Below are positions 7,384 through 17,454 of a stretch of DNA of 64,000 nucleotides, one piece after another; the first letter of the stretch is position 1, and every line of letters starts with the position of its first letter. Source of the stretch: Luteipulveratus mongoliensis. GTDB lineage: Bacteria > Actinomycetota > Actinomycetes > Actinomycetales > Dermatophilaceae. The notes under the pieces were generated by a model that saw only the letters and a list, made by a program, of their open reading frames with translations, was not told the DNA's origin and searched no databases. The position numbers and the translations under genes are program-made. The DNA lies in NCBI RefSeq assembly GCF_001190945.1, contig NZ_CP011112.1, positions 3,844,001 to 3,908,000 of the forward strand. The letters are read 5' to 3'.

Positions 7384-9744
7384 ATGATCGGGATCGTCGT
7401 GGTCTCCCACAGCAGGGCGCTGGCGGAGGCTGCGGTGGCGCTGGCCGCGGAGATGGTCGATGAGGCCGGTCGCCCGACCACGGTCATCGCGGCCGGGTTG
7501 GACGACGGCTCGTTCGGCACCGACGCCGTGGCCGTCGCCGAGGCCCTTGTCGCCGCCGACAGCGGGGACGGCGTGCTCGTGATGGTCGACCTCGGCAGCG
7601 CCGTGCTGAGTGCCGAGATGGCGCTGGAGTTCATCGACCCCGACACCGTTGCACGGGTGCGACTCACGCCTGCGCCGCTTGTCGAGGGTCTGGTGGCCGC
7701 CACGGTGGCCGCCTCGACTGGCAGCGGTCTCGCGGCGGTCGCGGCCGAGGCCGAGCGAGGACTCACAGCCAAGGAGTCGCATCTCGGCGAGCCGACCGAG
7801 GGTGCGGCGACGGACGGGGAGACCGCCGCTCCGTCGTACGACCACCAGTCCGAGATCGTGGTGCCCAACGCGCACGGTCTGCATGCCCGCCCGGCCGCCG
7901 CTTTCGTCCGCCTGGTCGCCGGCCATGACGCGGACGTGCGCGTCCGCAACCTCGACTCCGGCCGTGGTCCGGTCGATGCGCGCAGCCTCAGCGGCGTCGC
8001 GACACTTGACGCGCGACAGGGCCATCGTCTGCTCGTCGAGTCCACCGGATCCGGCGCAGTCGACATCCTGCGAGCGCTGGAATCCTTTGCGGCACAAGGG
8101 TTTGGCGATGACATCGACGCCAGCTCTCCTTCTTCTGCGAGCGCCGAGCCAACTCGTGGTTCGGGTCTGGACGTCGCGATCGGGCCGGCACTCGTCGTGG
8201 GCCGAGCGGTGGACCTGAGCTCGTACGCGCCCCAGGAGCCTGCCGGCGAGCGGCGGCGTCTCGACGAGGCGCTGGCTGCCGTACGCGCTCGGCTCGGCAC
8301 GCTCTCGCGGGACGCTGCTGCGCAGCTCGGCGAGGACGCCGGTGCGGTGTTCGAGGCACACCTCGCGATGCTCGACGACCCCGGCGTGCTGACCCCCGTG
8401 CGCGCCGCTGTGGACAGTGGGGTGCCTGCACCGGAGGCGTACGCCGATCGGATGGACTCCCTGAGCGCTGAGTTCGCGGGGCTCGCCGATCCCTACCAGC
8501 GTGAACGGGCGCAGGACGTCACCAGCGTCCGCGACCGGGTGCTGGCCGCGCTCTCGGGTGTGCCTCTCGATGACGTGCCTGACGGTCAGGGTGTCCTGGT
8601 CGTGGAGACGCTGGACCCAGCCACTGCGGCCGCGCTCGATGCAACGCAGATCATCGGCGTGGTCACCCGGTCCGGTGGTGCGACCGGGCATGGCGTTCTG
8701 CTCGCCCGGGCACGCGGCATCCCGCTCATCGATGACGTCCACGAGGCCGAGGGCGTCGCTACGGGAGACGTCGTGGCGTTCGACGCGTCATCACGACGGT
8801 TCGTCGCCCGGCCCGACGAAGCCACGACCCAGGAGTTCGAGCGGCTCGTGCGGGACCGGACCGGCGAGCGCGACGACGCGGTCGCCCACGCTGATGAGCC
8901 TGTCGTACTCGCGGACGGCACCACGGTGCACGTCATGGCCAACATCGCGTCCGTCGCCGATGCGCGTTCCGCCGCTGAGCTCGGCGCAGATGGCGCAGGG
9001 CTGCTGCGTACGGAGCTGCTGTTCGCCGACCGGGGAGAGATGCCGTCCGTGCGGGAGCAAGCGGAGGCGTACGTCGAGGTCGCGCGGGCGCTCGGCGGTC
9101 CGATGACCATCCGGACCTGGGACGTCGGCGCGGACAAGCCGTTGTCGTACTTGCCCCTCCCCCGTGAGGACAACCCGTTCCTCGGACGGCGCGGGCTGCG
9201 CGCCTTCGAGGACGCACCAGGGGCGCTCGTCGACCAGCTCGAGGCGGTCTGCCGGGCCGCGGCTGAGGCGCCGAGCCCGATGCGGGTGATGTTCCCGATG
9301 GTGACGACGCCGGACGAGGTGGACTGGGCGCTCTCGCGACTGGACGAGGCCGCGGAGCGGGTCGGTGGGCGACCGGACAACCTGCAGGTCGGCGTCATGA
9401 TCGAGGTGCCGGCCGCGGCTCTCACCGCCGCGGAGATCACCAGGCGTCTCGACTTCGTCAGTATCGGCACCAACGACCTCACCCAGTACGTCATGGCCGC
9501 CGAGCGCGGCAATGGCGGCGTCGCACACCTGCTGGACCCCGGCAGCCCCGCGGTGCTGCGCCTGATCGAGATCGTCTGCCGCGAGGTGCGCTCGGGCGTC
9601 GAGGTAGCCGTATGCGGTGATGCGGCAAGCCGGCCAGACCTTGCAGAACGCCTGGTATCCCTCGGCATTCGAGAGCTGAGTGCGAGCCCTCCCGCCATCC
9701 CCGTGGTCAAGGCGAGGTTGCGCCGAGCCGCGCTCGATTCGTGA
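7384..9744 (+). CDS. dhaM: DhaM fused to HPr and complete PTS Enzyme I
   Basis: The 786-residue multiphosphoryl-transfer protein has an EIIA-mannose-type DhaM domain at 1-130 (phospho-His in VSHS, His9), a Gly/Thr-rich linker, HPr around 155-240 (AHGLHARP, His167), and a full Enzyme I from about 260 to 780. Enzyme I shows a phospho-His site (GGATGHG, His436) and the PEP-binding barrel with GTNDLTQY and a CGD motif (Cys744). E. coli DhaM is about 470 residues and lacks the PEP-binding part. This version could pass phosphate from PEP to DhaL in one chain. The ATG lies 10 bases after dhaL, and a GAG-type weak ribosome-binding site precedes it. Confidence 0.95.
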   Translation: MIGIVVVSHSRALAEAAVALAAEMVDEAGRPTTVIAAGLDDGSFGTDAVAVAEALVAADSGDGVLVMVDLGSAVLSAEMALEFIDPDTVARVRLTPAPLVEGLVAATVAASTGSGLAAVAAEAERGLTAKESHLGEPTEGAATDGETAAPSYDHQSEIVVPNAHGLHARPAAAFVRLVAGHDADVRVRNLDSGRGPVDARSLSGVATLDARQGHRLLVESTGSGAVDILRALESFAAQGFGDDIDASSPSSASAEPTRGSGLDVAIGPALVVGRAVDLSSYAPQEPAGERRRLDEALAAVRARLGTLSRDAAAQLGEDAGAVFEAHLAMLDDPGVLTPVRAAVDSGVPAPEAYADRMDSLSAEFAGLADPYQRERAQDVTSVRDRVLAALSGVPLDDVPDGQGVLVVETLDPATAAALDATQIIGVVTRSGGATGHGVLLARARGIPLIDDVHEAEGVATGDVVAFDASSRRFVARPDEATTQEFERLVRDRTGERDDAVAHADEPVVLADGTTVHVMANIASVADARSAAELGADGAGLLRTELLFADRGEMPSVREQAEAYVEVARALGGPMTIRTWDVGADKPLSYLPLPREDNPFLGRRGLRAFEDAPGALVDQLEAVCRAAAEAPSPMRVMFPMVTTPDEVDWALSRLDEAAERVGGRPDNLQVGVMIEVPAAALTAAEITRRLDFVSIGTNDLTQYVMAAERGNGGVAHLLDPGSPAVLRLIEIVCREVRSGVEVAVCGDAASRPDLAERLVSLGIRELSASPPAIPVVKARLRRAALDS

Positions 9745-9775
9745 CCCAGGCTCGGTGGTGGCACACTGACCAGCC

Positions 9776-10303
9776 ATGACGCCACGCAAGAAGGCGGTCG
9801 GGCCTACCGAGCGCGAGCGCTACGAGGCCGAGGTCGCCGCCTATGTCGAGGCCGGCGGCAGTGAAGACGTCCAACGCGTCATCACGGCGGTCCACGGACT
9901 GCACCGCCGCCTGTCGCAGTGGTACACCCAATCGCTGACCGATGTCGGCCTGTCCGGCGGCGAGTGGGGCGTGATCTCCCAGCTGGCGACCGCACCTCAT
10001 GGCACGGTCATGACACCGACCCAGCTGGCGAGCGCCGCAGCGGTCGCACCGTCCTCGATGACGCATCGGCTCGACAAGATGTCCGATCGCGGCCTCATCA
10101 AGCGGACCCCCGACCTCGAGAAGCGCACCCGCGTCCTGGTGACACTCACCGAGGCCGGCTGGCAGATGTTCCAGCAGGTCGTGAAGAACTCCGACGTCGT
10201 GGAGTCGGACGTCCTCGAGCGGCTGACCTCAGCGCAGCGGGACCAGCTCGCCGACCTGCTCGAGCTGGCCATCACCGGCGTGGACGACGCCCTCGCCACC
10301 TGA
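9776..10303 (+). CDS. MarR-family transcriptional regulator
   Basis: The 175-residue product has a winged helix-turn-helix. The recognition region includes TPTQLASAAAVAPSSMTHRLDKM, and the wing holds a DxEKRTRVLVTLTEAG-like stretch. It starts 31 bases after dhaM on the same strand, so it may belong to the dha transcript and sense a related metabolite. Equally it may control something else; no operator was identified. The gene ends 3 bases before the convergent ndk. Confidence 0.85.
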   Translation: MTPRKKAVGPTERERYEAEVAAYVEAGGSEDVQRVITAVHGLHRRLSQWYTQSLTDVGLSGGEWGVISQLATAPHGTVMTPTQLASAAAVAPSSMTHRLDKMSDRGLIKRTPDLEKRTRVLVTLTEAGWQMFQQVVKNSDVVESDVLERLTSAQRDQLADLLELAITGVDDALAT

Positions 10304-10306
10304 CGA

Positions 10307-10735
10307 TCAGCCCTGAGGGAACCAGATCCCGATCTCGCGCTCGGCGGACTCCGTTGAGTCCGAGCCGTGGACGATGTTCTGCTGAACGGCCAGACCCCAG
10401 TCGCGACCGAGGTCGCCACGGATCGAACCCGGCGCAGCCTCAGTCGGATTGGTCGCTCCAGCCAAGGAGCGGAAGCCCTTGATGCAGTCCTGGCCCTCGA
10501 TGACCACGAAGGTCGCCGGGCCTGACGACATGAAGTCCACCAGCGGCTCGTAGAAAGGCTTGCCCTCGTGCTCGGCGTAGTGCTGAGCCAGGCGGGCCTT
10601 GTCAGCGGTCTCGACCTTGAGGGCGACCAAGGTGTAGCCCTTGGCCTCGATGCGGCGCAGCACCTCCCCGGTGAGTCCGCGGCGGTAGCCGTCGGGCTTG
10701 ACGATGACCAGGGAGCGCTCGATCTGTGCAGTCAC
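10307..10735 (-). CDS. ndk: Nucleoside diphosphate kinase
   Basis: The 142-residue product has the active-site motif NIVHGSDS with the phospho-histidine, and an N-terminal LVIVKPDG. It equilibrates NTP and NDP pools through phospho-His ping-pong catalysis. The start is GTG, with no strong ribosome-binding site. In many actinobacteria ndk follows folC and DUF4233; here uppP sits between them. Confidence 0.97.
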   Translation of the reverse strand: MTAQIERSLVIVKPDGYRRGLTGEVLRRIEAKGYTLVALKVETADKARLAQHYAEHEGKPFYEPLVDFMSSGPATFVVIEGQDCIKGFRSLAGATNPTEAAPGSIRGDLGRDWGLAVQQNIVHGSDSTESAEREIGIWFPQG

Positions 10736-10765
10736 GGTGGAGACCCTATCCGGGGCCCTCCGCGG

Positions 10766-11605
10766 CTACGCGGGGGGCGCACCTGCTTCGACGACGCCGC
10801 CGATCAGCAGGCCGAAGATCACCAGCGCGAGGATGACGCGGTAGATCACGAACGGCTTGAAGTCGTGGCTGGAGATGTAGCGCATCAGCCACGAGATGAC
10901 GACGTAGCCGACGACGAACGCGAGCGCGGTCGCGATCGCGATCTGACCCCAGGGTGGGTTGGGGTCGTCCTCGCCGATCTTGACGATCTTGAACAGTCCC
11001 GAGGACAGGACGGCCGGGATGGCCAGGAGGAACGAGTAGCGCGCCGCGGCCTCACGCGTGTAGCCCATGAACAGACCACCGGCGATGGTGCCACCGGAGC
11101 GCGAGACACCGGGAATCAGCGCGAGCGACTGCCAGAACCCGAACGCCACACCGTCACGAGAATCGAGGTTCGCCAACGTCTTTCGCTGCCTCGCACGCGA
11201 GTCGGCGTAGGCGATCACCAGACCGAAGCCGAGCAGCATCGATGCGGTCAGCCAGAGGTTGCGCAGCGTGTCATCGATCCAGTTCTGGAACAGCAGACCG
11301 AGGATGCCGATCGGGAGGCTGCCGAGGATGACAAGCCAGCCCATCCGCGCGTCAGGGTCGGACGTGGGCACGTCACCGAGGATCGAGAGAAACCACTGCT
11401 TGATGATCCGGACGATGTCCTTGCGGAAGAACACCAGGACCGCGGCCTCGGTGCCGAGCTGGTTGATGGCGGTGAACGCCGACCCACCACCGTCGTTGTC
11501 GAAGAACAGTCGCGCCGTGATCAGCTGATGCGCTGAGCTGGAGATCGGGAGGAACTCGGTGAGGCCTTGGACGATGCCGAGGACGATGGCCTCGAACCAG
11601 CTCAT
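10766..11605 (-). CDS. uppP: Undecaprenyl-diphosphatase (UppP/BacA)
   Basis: The 279-residue polytopic membrane protein has both family signatures: GLTEFLPISSSAHQ near the N-terminus and PGVSRSGGT in the middle. It dephosphorylates undecaprenyl diphosphate so the lipid carrier can be reused in peptidoglycan synthesis, and it confers bacitracin tolerance. The start MSWFEAIV overlaps the upstream gene's stop by 4 bases (ATGA), showing translational coupling; a longer in-frame version would only add a non-hydrophobic leader. Confidence 0.96.
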   Translation of the reverse strand: MSWFEAIVLGIVQGLTEFLPISSSAHQLITARLFFDNDGGGSAFTAINQLGTEAAVLVFFRKDIVRIIKQWFLSILGDVPTSDPDARMGWLVILGSLPIGILGLLFQNWIDDTLRNLWLTASMLLGFGLVIAYADSRARQRKTLANLDSRDGVAFGFWQSLALIPGVSRSGGTIAGGLFMGYTREAAARYSFLLAIPAVLSSGLFKIVKIGEDDPNPPWGQIAIATALAFVVGYVVISWLMRYISSHDFKPFVIYRVILALVIFGLLIGGVVEAGAPPA

Positions 11606-11991
11606 GCAGAACTCCCTGTGTAGTCGCGGGTCAGCTGGTCCATCTTGTTGCCCTGGAAGAGGGCAGTGACCCACAGGGCGCCGAAGATCACTCCGACGAT
11701 CACCATCGCGGGAACGATGAACGCAAACGCGAGGGTAGCGGCCTGGACGAGCCAACCGAGGGTGACTCCCCAAGGTCGACGCAATGCACCGGAAGTCAGC
11801 AGGGAGATCACAGCCAGCACGCAGCCCAGGAGCAGGTACGTCGACCGGTTGCCGTCGTCGTCGGCGCGCGAGATCCCATACGCCACAAGGGCGCCGAAGA
11901 ACACCGCGAACGCCTGGCCGGCAAGGACAACCGCCGCAAAACGACGTGTCATCTTCTCGCCGACCCCATAGAGGAGGAGCCGTCCGATCAC
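11602..11991 (-). CDS. DUF4233 membrane protein
   Basis: The 129-residue product has about four hydrophobic helices. This small family regularly follows folC in actinobacteria, and the sequence and position both match. The GTG chosen overlaps the folC stop by 4 bases. An internal ATG (MTRRFAAVV, 13 codons later) fits many family N-termini and has a GAGAAG just upstream, so the start is uncertain. Function unknown. Confidence 0.8.
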   Translation of the reverse strand: MIGRLLLYGVGEKMTRRFAAVVLAGQAFAVFFGALVAYGISRADDDGNRSTYLLLGCVLAVISLLTSGALRRPWGVTLGWLVQAATLAFAFIVPAMVIVGVIFGALWVTALFQGNKMDQLTRDYTGSSA

Positions 11992-13379
11992 GCGTCGGAC
12001 TCCCGCCCGAGCAGCATGCGGACCTCGGCCGCGGTGGTGACCGAGCCGGTGGCGAGGACGCCGCCGCCCACTCCCCCGTCGTCGGCCAGAGCCGCCGCCC
12101 GGTCCAGGGCGTCCGGCAGGTCGCGTACGACGGTCACCCGGTCCTCCCCGAAGACCTCCTCGGCGATCCGCCCCAGGACCTCGGGCGCGAGCGCGCGCGG
12201 CGAGGTCGTACGCGTCACGACGACGTGGTCCAGCACCGGCTCGAGCAGCTCGAGCATCTGGGTGGCTTCCTTGTCCTCGAGAACCGCGATGACGCCGATC
12301 AGCGCGTTGAACGTGAACGAGTCGTTGATGGCATCCCGCAGGGCTTGGGCTCCGGCCGGGTTGTGCGCGGCGTCGACGAGGACCGTCGGCGAGCGACGGA
12401 CGATCTCCAGCCGGCCCGGCGAGGTGACCTCGGCGAGCCCGGCGCGCAGCAGATCCTCGTTGAGGGGCTGCTCACCGCCCCCGATGAAGGCTTCCACGGC
12501 GGCAACGGCTGCTGCCGCGTTGTGGGCCTGGTGCTCGCCGAACAACGGCAGGAACAGGTCGTCGTAGGGGCCCGCTAGTCCGCGCAACGACAGCTGCTGG
12601 CCACCGACCGCCGGCTCACGGGCTGTCACGCCGAAGTTGTGGTCCTCGCGGAAGGCCGTCGCTCCGACCTCCTCGACCCGCTCGGCGACGAGCTCGTCGA
12701 CCTCGGGTTCCTGGCGCGCGATGACGGCCAGGGTGCCGGGCTTGATGATGCCGCGCTTCTCGGACGCGATCTGCTCCAGGCTGTCGCCGAGCAGCCGCTG
12801 ATGATCGATCGCGACCGGGGTCAGCACAGCCACGGTCGCGTCGGCCACGTTGGTCGCGTCCCACGCGCCGCCGAGGCCCACCTCGACGATCGCCACGTCG
12901 ACGGGCGCGTCCGCGAAGATCGCGTAGGCCAGCACGACGAGCACCTCGAAGTAGGTCATCCGGACGCCGTCCGAGCCAGCCGACTCGGCATCGACCATGT
13001 CGATGAAGGGCACGACCTCGTCGTACGCCGTCACGAACCTGTCCATGTCAACGGGCTTGCCGTTCAACGAGATTCGCTCGCGGATGTCGTGCAGATGTGG
13101 ACTGGTGAAGCGACCCGTCGAGATCCCCGTCTCGCGCAGGAGACGCTCGATGATGCGCGCCGTGGAGGTCTTGCCGTTGGTGCCAGTGAGGTGGATGAGG
13201 GGGAACGACCGCTGCGGGTCACCCATCAGCTCCATGCACCGCGCAACACGCGCCAGCGACGGCTCGGGCGAGCTCTCAGGCGTGCGGGCGAGGATGGCCT
13301 CCTCGACCTCACGCATCCGCTTGCGCAGGTCAAGGTTGCGGGCCGCCTCCTGCTGGGCCGCATCGGGGCGCGGGGTCAT
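11988..13379 (-). CDS. folC: Bifunctional folylpolyglutamate synthase / dihydrofolate synthase
   Basis: The 463-residue Mur-ligase-fold enzyme has the P-loop LTGTNGKTST, the downstream DRFVTAYDEV-type region, GLGGAWDATN and an HNPAG motif in the C-terminal domain. It adds L-glutamate to dihydropteroate and then further glutamates to folates. Its start overlaps the end of the GNAT gene by 4 bases and its end overlaps the DUF4233 start, so ileS, GNAT, folC, DUF4233 and uppP form one coupled minus-strand run. Confidence 0.96.
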   Translation of the reverse strand: MTPRPDAAQQEAARNLDLRKRMREVEEAILARTPESSPEPSLARVARCMELMGDPQRSFPLIHLTGTNGKTSTARIIERLLRETGISTGRFTSPHLHDIRERISLNGKPVDMDRFVTAYDEVVPFIDMVDAESAGSDGVRMTYFEVLVVLAYAIFADAPVDVAIVEVGLGGAWDATNVADATVAVLTPVAIDHQRLLGDSLEQIASEKRGIIKPGTLAVIARQEPEVDELVAERVEEVGATAFREDHNFGVTAREPAVGGQQLSLRGLAGPYDDLFLPLFGEHQAHNAAAAVAAVEAFIGGGEQPLNEDLLRAGLAEVTSPGRLEIVRRSPTVLVDAAHNPAGAQALRDAINDSFTFNALIGVIAVLEDKEATQMLELLEPVLDHVVVTRTTSPRALAPEVLGRIAEEVFGEDRVTVVRDLPDALDRAAALADDGGVGGGVLATGSVTTAAEVRMLLGRESDA

Positions 13380-13888
13380 GCGTCCTCGCCGGGCTGGGGC
13401 AGGGCGAGCTGCATCCAGACGTTGTCGGGCATACCGGACCCGCCCGACTCGCGCTCGGTCTCGACGAAGCCGAAGTGCTCGTAGAACTGGGCCGCGTTGT
13501 CATTGCCCAGGATGTAGGAGAGGCGAATCGCGTCGTGACCGTCCTCGACGGCCTTGTCGATCACCGCGCGCATCAGCCGGCCACCGAGACCGGTTCCCTG
13601 CTGGTCAGGCAGGACGTAGAGCTTCCAGAGATTGAGGTGGCCCTCGGACGGACCGACGCTCGTCATCCCGACGACCCGTCCGTCGACCTCGGCCACCGTC
13701 ACCCGGCCCGCCCGGATGGCGGGAATGGTCGCCTCCTGGGTCCACCACTTCGCCAGACCCATGGCGACGTAGTCGTCCCCGGCGATCGGGCCGTACGTCA
13801 CCGGCCAGGTCTTGTGACCGACCTCCAGCACCTCGGTCAGGTCCTCGCCGTCAGCCTGACGAATGACGATGTTCGCCCCCTCGCTCAT
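13376..13888 (-). CDS. GNAT-family N-acetyltransferase
   Basis: The 170-residue product has the acetyl-CoA pyrophosphate-binding signature [12 protein letters not shown] around residue 95, after a core strand (LWKLYVLP), and an [11 protein letters not shown] end. The substrate is unknown. It overlaps ileS and folC by 4 bases on either side, so it is co-translated with housekeeping genes. Position alone does not tell its target. Confidence 0.88.
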   Translation of the reverse strand: MSEGANIVIRQADGEDLTEVLEVGHKTWPVTYGPIAGDDYVAMGLAKWWTQEATIPAIRAGRVTVAEVDGRVVGMTSVGPSEGHLNLWKLYVLPDQQGTGLGGRLMRAVIDKAVEDGHDAIRLSYILGNDNAAQFYEHFGFVETERESGGSGMPDNVWMQLALPQPGEDA

Positions 13889-16800
13889 GACGCCACCTTC
13901 TTGACCTCGATCGTCACTGTGAGCCCGTCGCCCACCTTGCTCTCCTGTCCGCGTCCCTCACCGAGGGAGTGGCCGGCACCTGCCGAGCCGAACTGGGTCG
14001 CAAGGGTTTCGCGCATGATCAGCTCCTGGTGCGAGACGGTGGCCTGCCAGACCTCATCATCCCCTGTTACGGCGAGCGAGATCCGGTCGGTCACCTCCAG
14101 GCCCGCCTTTCGACGCGCCTCCTGAACCGCACGGATCACGTCACGCGCGAGCCCCTCCTGAGCCAGCTCCTGCGTGACCTCGGTGTCCAGCACCACGAAC
14201 CCACCGCCCGGGAGCATCTGCACCGCGCGGCTCGCCGAGCCGGCGGCCTCGTCGACGACGGTCTCAAGGGCGTACTCGCCCTCCTGCAGGGTCAGGCCAC
14301 CGCTGGTGACAGCACCGTCCTCGGCCACCGACCAGTCGCCGGTCTTGGAACCCTTGATCGCGACCTGCACCTCCTTGCCGAGGCGCGGACCTGCGGCGCG
14401 AGCGTTGACGACCAGTCGCTGCGAGACGCCGAAGTCGGACGCGCTGGCGTCGGCGATGTCGATCAGCGTCACCTCGCGCACGTTGACCTCGTCGGCCACC
14501 ACGGCGGCGAACGGCTTGAGCGATGCGGCTTCCGCTGTGACCACCGTGACGCCGGCGAGCGGCAGGCGTACGCGCAGCTGCTCGGCCTTGCGTACCGACA
14601 ACGTGGTCGAGCAGACCTCACGAGCACGGTCCATCGCAGCCACGAGCTCTGCATCGGCCGGCAGCACGGAGGCGTCGGGCCAGTCGGTGAGGTGGACCGA
14701 GCGGCCACCGGTCAGGCCACGCCAGATCTGCTCGGTCGTGAACGGCAGCAACGGCGCTGCCACCCGCGTCACTGTCTCGAGGGCGGTGTAGAGGGTGTCG
14801 AAGGCAGCGTGCGCGCTGCCCTCGTCACCGGTGCCCCAGAAGCGCTCACGCGACCGGCGGATGTACCAGTTGGTCAGCACGTCGAGGAAGCCGTGCACCG
14901 ACTCGCAGGCGCCGGCGACGTCGTACTCGTCCAGCTGCGACTGCACGTCCTCGACCAGGTCACGCAGCTTGGCGAGCAGGTACCGATCAACAACGTCCGT
15001 TGACTCGGTAGCCGACTTCGCTTCGTAACCGGCGGCATTCGCGTACAGACTGAAGAAGTACCAGCTGCTCCACAGCGGCATCAGCACCTGACGCACACCG
15101 TCGCGGATGCCCTGCTCGGTGACCACGAGGTTGCCGCCGCGCAGGATCGGGCTCTGCATCAGGAACCAGCGCATCGCGTCGGCGCCGTCGCGGTCGAACA
15201 CCTCGTTGACATCGGGGTAGTTGCGCAGCGACTTCGACATCTTCTGCCCGTCCGAGCCCAGCACGATGCCGTGACAGATGACCGAGCTGAAGGCCGGCTT
15301 GTCGAACAAGCCGGTCGCCAGGATGTGCAGCATGTAGAACCAGCCGCGTGTCTGCCCGATGTACTCGACGATGAAGTCGGCCGGGAAGTGGTGCTCGAAC
15401 CAGTCGGCGTTCTCGAACGGATAGTGCACCTGGGCGTACGACATCGACCCCGAGTCGAACCAGACGTCGAGGACGTCCTCGACGCGGCGCATCGTCGAGT
15501 TCCCTGACGGGTCATCGGGATTGGGCCGCGTGAGCTCGTCGATGTACGGCCGGTGCAGGTCCTCGAGGCGCACGCCGAAGTCGCGCTCGAGCTCGTCGAA
15601 CGAACCGTAGACGTCGATGCGCGGGTACTCGGGGTTGTCCGACTTCCAAACGGGAACAGGACTGCCCCAGAAGCGATTACGGGTGATTGACCAGTCGCGA
15701 GCATTGGCGATCCACTTGCCGAACTGGCCGTCCTTGACGTTGTCCGGCACCCAGGTGATCTCCTGGTTGAGCTCGAGCATCCGGTTCTTGATCTTGGTGA
15801 CCTCGACGAACCAGCTGCTCACCGCCATGTAGATCAGCGGACGCCGACAGCGCCAGCAGTGCGGGTAGGAGTGGTCGTAGGACTCTCGGCGCAGCAGCAC
15901 CGTGCCCTCGGTCGTCGCTCCGGCCTCGGCCGCGCCTTTGGTGCGCGCTTTGAGGTCGTCGATGATGTGCGGGTTGGCATCGAAGACCTGCATGCCTTCG
16001 TACTCCGCCACCGGATAGGTGAAGCACCCGTCCGGGCCGACCGGGATGACCGGCTTGATGCCCTCGCGGTCGGTGACGGCCATGTCCTCCTCACCGAACG
16101 CGCCGGCGCTGTGCACCAGCCCGGTGCCGTCCTCGGTGGTGACGAAGTCGGCCTCGACGACCTTGAAGGCGTTCTCGTGACCCTCGAAGTAGGTGAACGG
16201 CGGCGTGTAGGAACGGCCGATCAGGTCCGCACCGGTCAGCCGCTCCACGACATGTGAGGCCCAGTCGGCCTTCGCATCGCCGAACAGCTCCTTGGCGTAC
16301 GACGCCACGCGGGCCTCCGCGACGACGTACCGCTCCGTCGTGCCCGTGAAGTCGGACTCGACCACGACGTAGTCGATGTCGGGGCGCACCATGATCGCGA
16401 GGTTGGACGGCAGGGTCCACGGCGTCGTGGTCCAGATGAGCGCGAGTTCGCCTGTCTCCAAACGAAGTCCGACGGTGACGGCCGGGTCCTGGCGGATCTG
16501 GTAGACGTCGTCGTCCATCCGCAGCTCGTGGTTGGACAGCGGGGTCTGGTCGTTCCAGCAGTAGGGCAGGACGCGGAAGCCTTCGTAGATCAGGCCCTTG
16601 TCGTACAGCTGCTTGAACGCCCAGATCACCGACTCCATGAAGGTCGGGTTGAGTGTCTTGTAGTCGTTCTCGAAGTCGACCCAGCGGCCCATCCGCTTGA
16701 CGTAGGACTCCCACTCAGCGGTGTAGCGCAGCACCGACTCGCGAGCCGCGGCGTTGAACTTGTCGATCCCCATCTCGAGGATCTCTTCCTTGGTCTTCAG

Positions 16801-17154
16801 ACCGAGCTGGCTCATCGCCTCGAGCTCAGCCGGCAGGCCGTGGGTGTCCCAGCCGAAGCGCCGCTCGACCCGGCGGCCACGCATCGTCTGGTAGCGCGGG
16901 ATGAGGTCCTTGACGTAGCCCGTCAGCAGGTGGCCGTAGTGCGGCAGGCCGTTGGCGAACGGCGGGCCGTCGTAGAAGACGAACTCGTTGTCGCCGTCGA
17001 TGCCGGGATCGCGCTGCTCGACAGAGGTCCGGAAGGTGTCATCGGACTCCCAGTACGCCAGCACACCCTGCTCGATGTCCGGGAACCGTGGGGTCGCGGA
17101 CACACCTTGCGGGGTCTGGTCGTCACTGCTGAGGTCGACCTTGGGATAGGTCAT
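13885..17154 (-). CDS. ileS: Isoleucyl-tRNA synthetase
   Basis: The 1089-residue class I synthetase has HYGH (residues 72-75) as its HIGH motif, GWDTHGLP, the CP1 editing region with [14 protein letters not shown] at 638-642 and a C-terminal anticodon-binding domain. This length and the [11 protein letters not shown] form are those of the eukaryotic-like ileS2 class common in actinobacteria. Some ileS2 enzymes resist mupirocin, but that cannot be judged here. A T-box leader precedes it, so expression should follow tRNA-Ile charging. Confidence 0.97.
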   Translation of the reverse strand: MTYPKVDLSSDDQTPQGVSATPRFPDIEQGVLAYWESDDTFRTSVEQRDPGIDGDNEFVFYDGPPFANGLPHYGHLLTGYVKDLIPRYQTMRGRRVERRFGWDTHGLPAELEAMSQLGLKTKEEILEMGIDKFNAAARESVLRYTAEWESYVKRMGRWVDFENDYKTLNPTFMESVIWAFKQLYDKGLIYEGFRVLPYCWNDQTPLSNHELRMDDDVYQIRQDPAVTVGLRLETGELALIWTTTPWTLPSNLAIMVRPDIDYVVVESDFTGTTERYVVAEARVASYAKELFGDAKADWASHVVERLTGADLIGRSYTPPFTYFEGHENAFKVVEADFVTTEDGTGLVHSAGAFGEEDMAVTDREGIKPVIPVGPDGCFTYPVAEYEGMQVFDANPHIIDDLKARTKGAAEAGATTEGTVLLRRESYDHSYPHCWRCRRPLIYMAVSSWFVEVTKIKNRMLELNQEITWVPDNVKDGQFGKWIANARDWSITRNRFWGSPVPVWKSDNPEYPRIDVYGSFDELERDFGVRLEDLHRPYIDELTRPNPDDPSGNSTMRRVEDVLDVWFDSGSMSYAQVHYPFENADWFEHHFPADFIVEYIGQTRGWFYMLHILATGLFDKPAFSSVICHGIVLGSDGQKMSKSLRNYPDVNEVFDRDGADAMRWFLMQSPILRGGNLVVTEQGIRDGVRQVLMPLWSSWYFFSLYANAAGYEAKSATESTDVVDRYLLAKLRDLVEDVQSQLDEYDVAGACESVHGFLDVLTNWYIRRSRERFWGTGDEGSAHAAFDTLYTALETVTRVAAPLLPFTTEQIWRGLTGGRSVHLTDWPDASVLPADAELVAAMDRAREVCSTTLSVRKAEQLRVRLPLAGVTVVTAEAASLKPFAAVVADEVNVREVTLIDIADASASDFGVSQRLVVNARAAGPRLGKEVQVAIKGSKTGDWSVAEDGAVTSGGLTLQEGEYALETVVDEAAGSASRAVQMLPGGGFVVLDTEVTQELAQEGLARDVIRAVQEARRKAGLEVTDRISLAVTGDDEVWQATVSHQELIMRETLATQFGSAGAGHSLGEGRGQESKVGDGLTVTIEVKKVAS

Positions 17155-17159
17155 CGCTG

Positions 17160-17395
17160 CGGCATCTCTCTCGCGTCGTCGTCCTGCTCACGAGGACGAC
17201 GTGTCCGGAGGTCCGGACGGCACCGCGGTACCACCTCGCTTGCCCCACTGTGCCCGCTCGAGGTGAGCGGGCGGCGTACGGCCGCTTCGCATGAGCTGTC
17301 ACGGGCTCGTCCCGTCCGGTTCTAGTGAGTGCTCTCGCACCGTTCTTCCGGAGGCTCGCCGCTGATGACGGCTCAGACGCTTCTAGGCAGGAGTG
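17160..17395 (-). promoter_or_regulatory. T-box riboswitch of ileS (isoleucine specifier)
   Basis: Read on the minus strand, 17235-17222 gives AGGTGGTACCGCGG, the conserved T-box sequence whose TGGT bulge pairs with the tRNA acceptor ACCA end. About 130 bases upstream, a short hairpin (GCCG...CGGC) exposes ATC at 17366-17364, an isoleucine specifier codon. Downstream lie a GTCCGGACC palindrome (17204-17221) and a 9-bp hairpin at 17177-17201 close to the start codon. There is no U-rich terminator, so control is probably translational, as described for actinobacterial ileS T-boxes. The outer limits are approximate. Confidence 0.85.
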
Positions 17396-17454
17396 TAGGC
17401 GCGTCAGCCGCGCAGACCCAAGTCCCTTGGCAGCGACGTGAGCGACGGTGTGCG

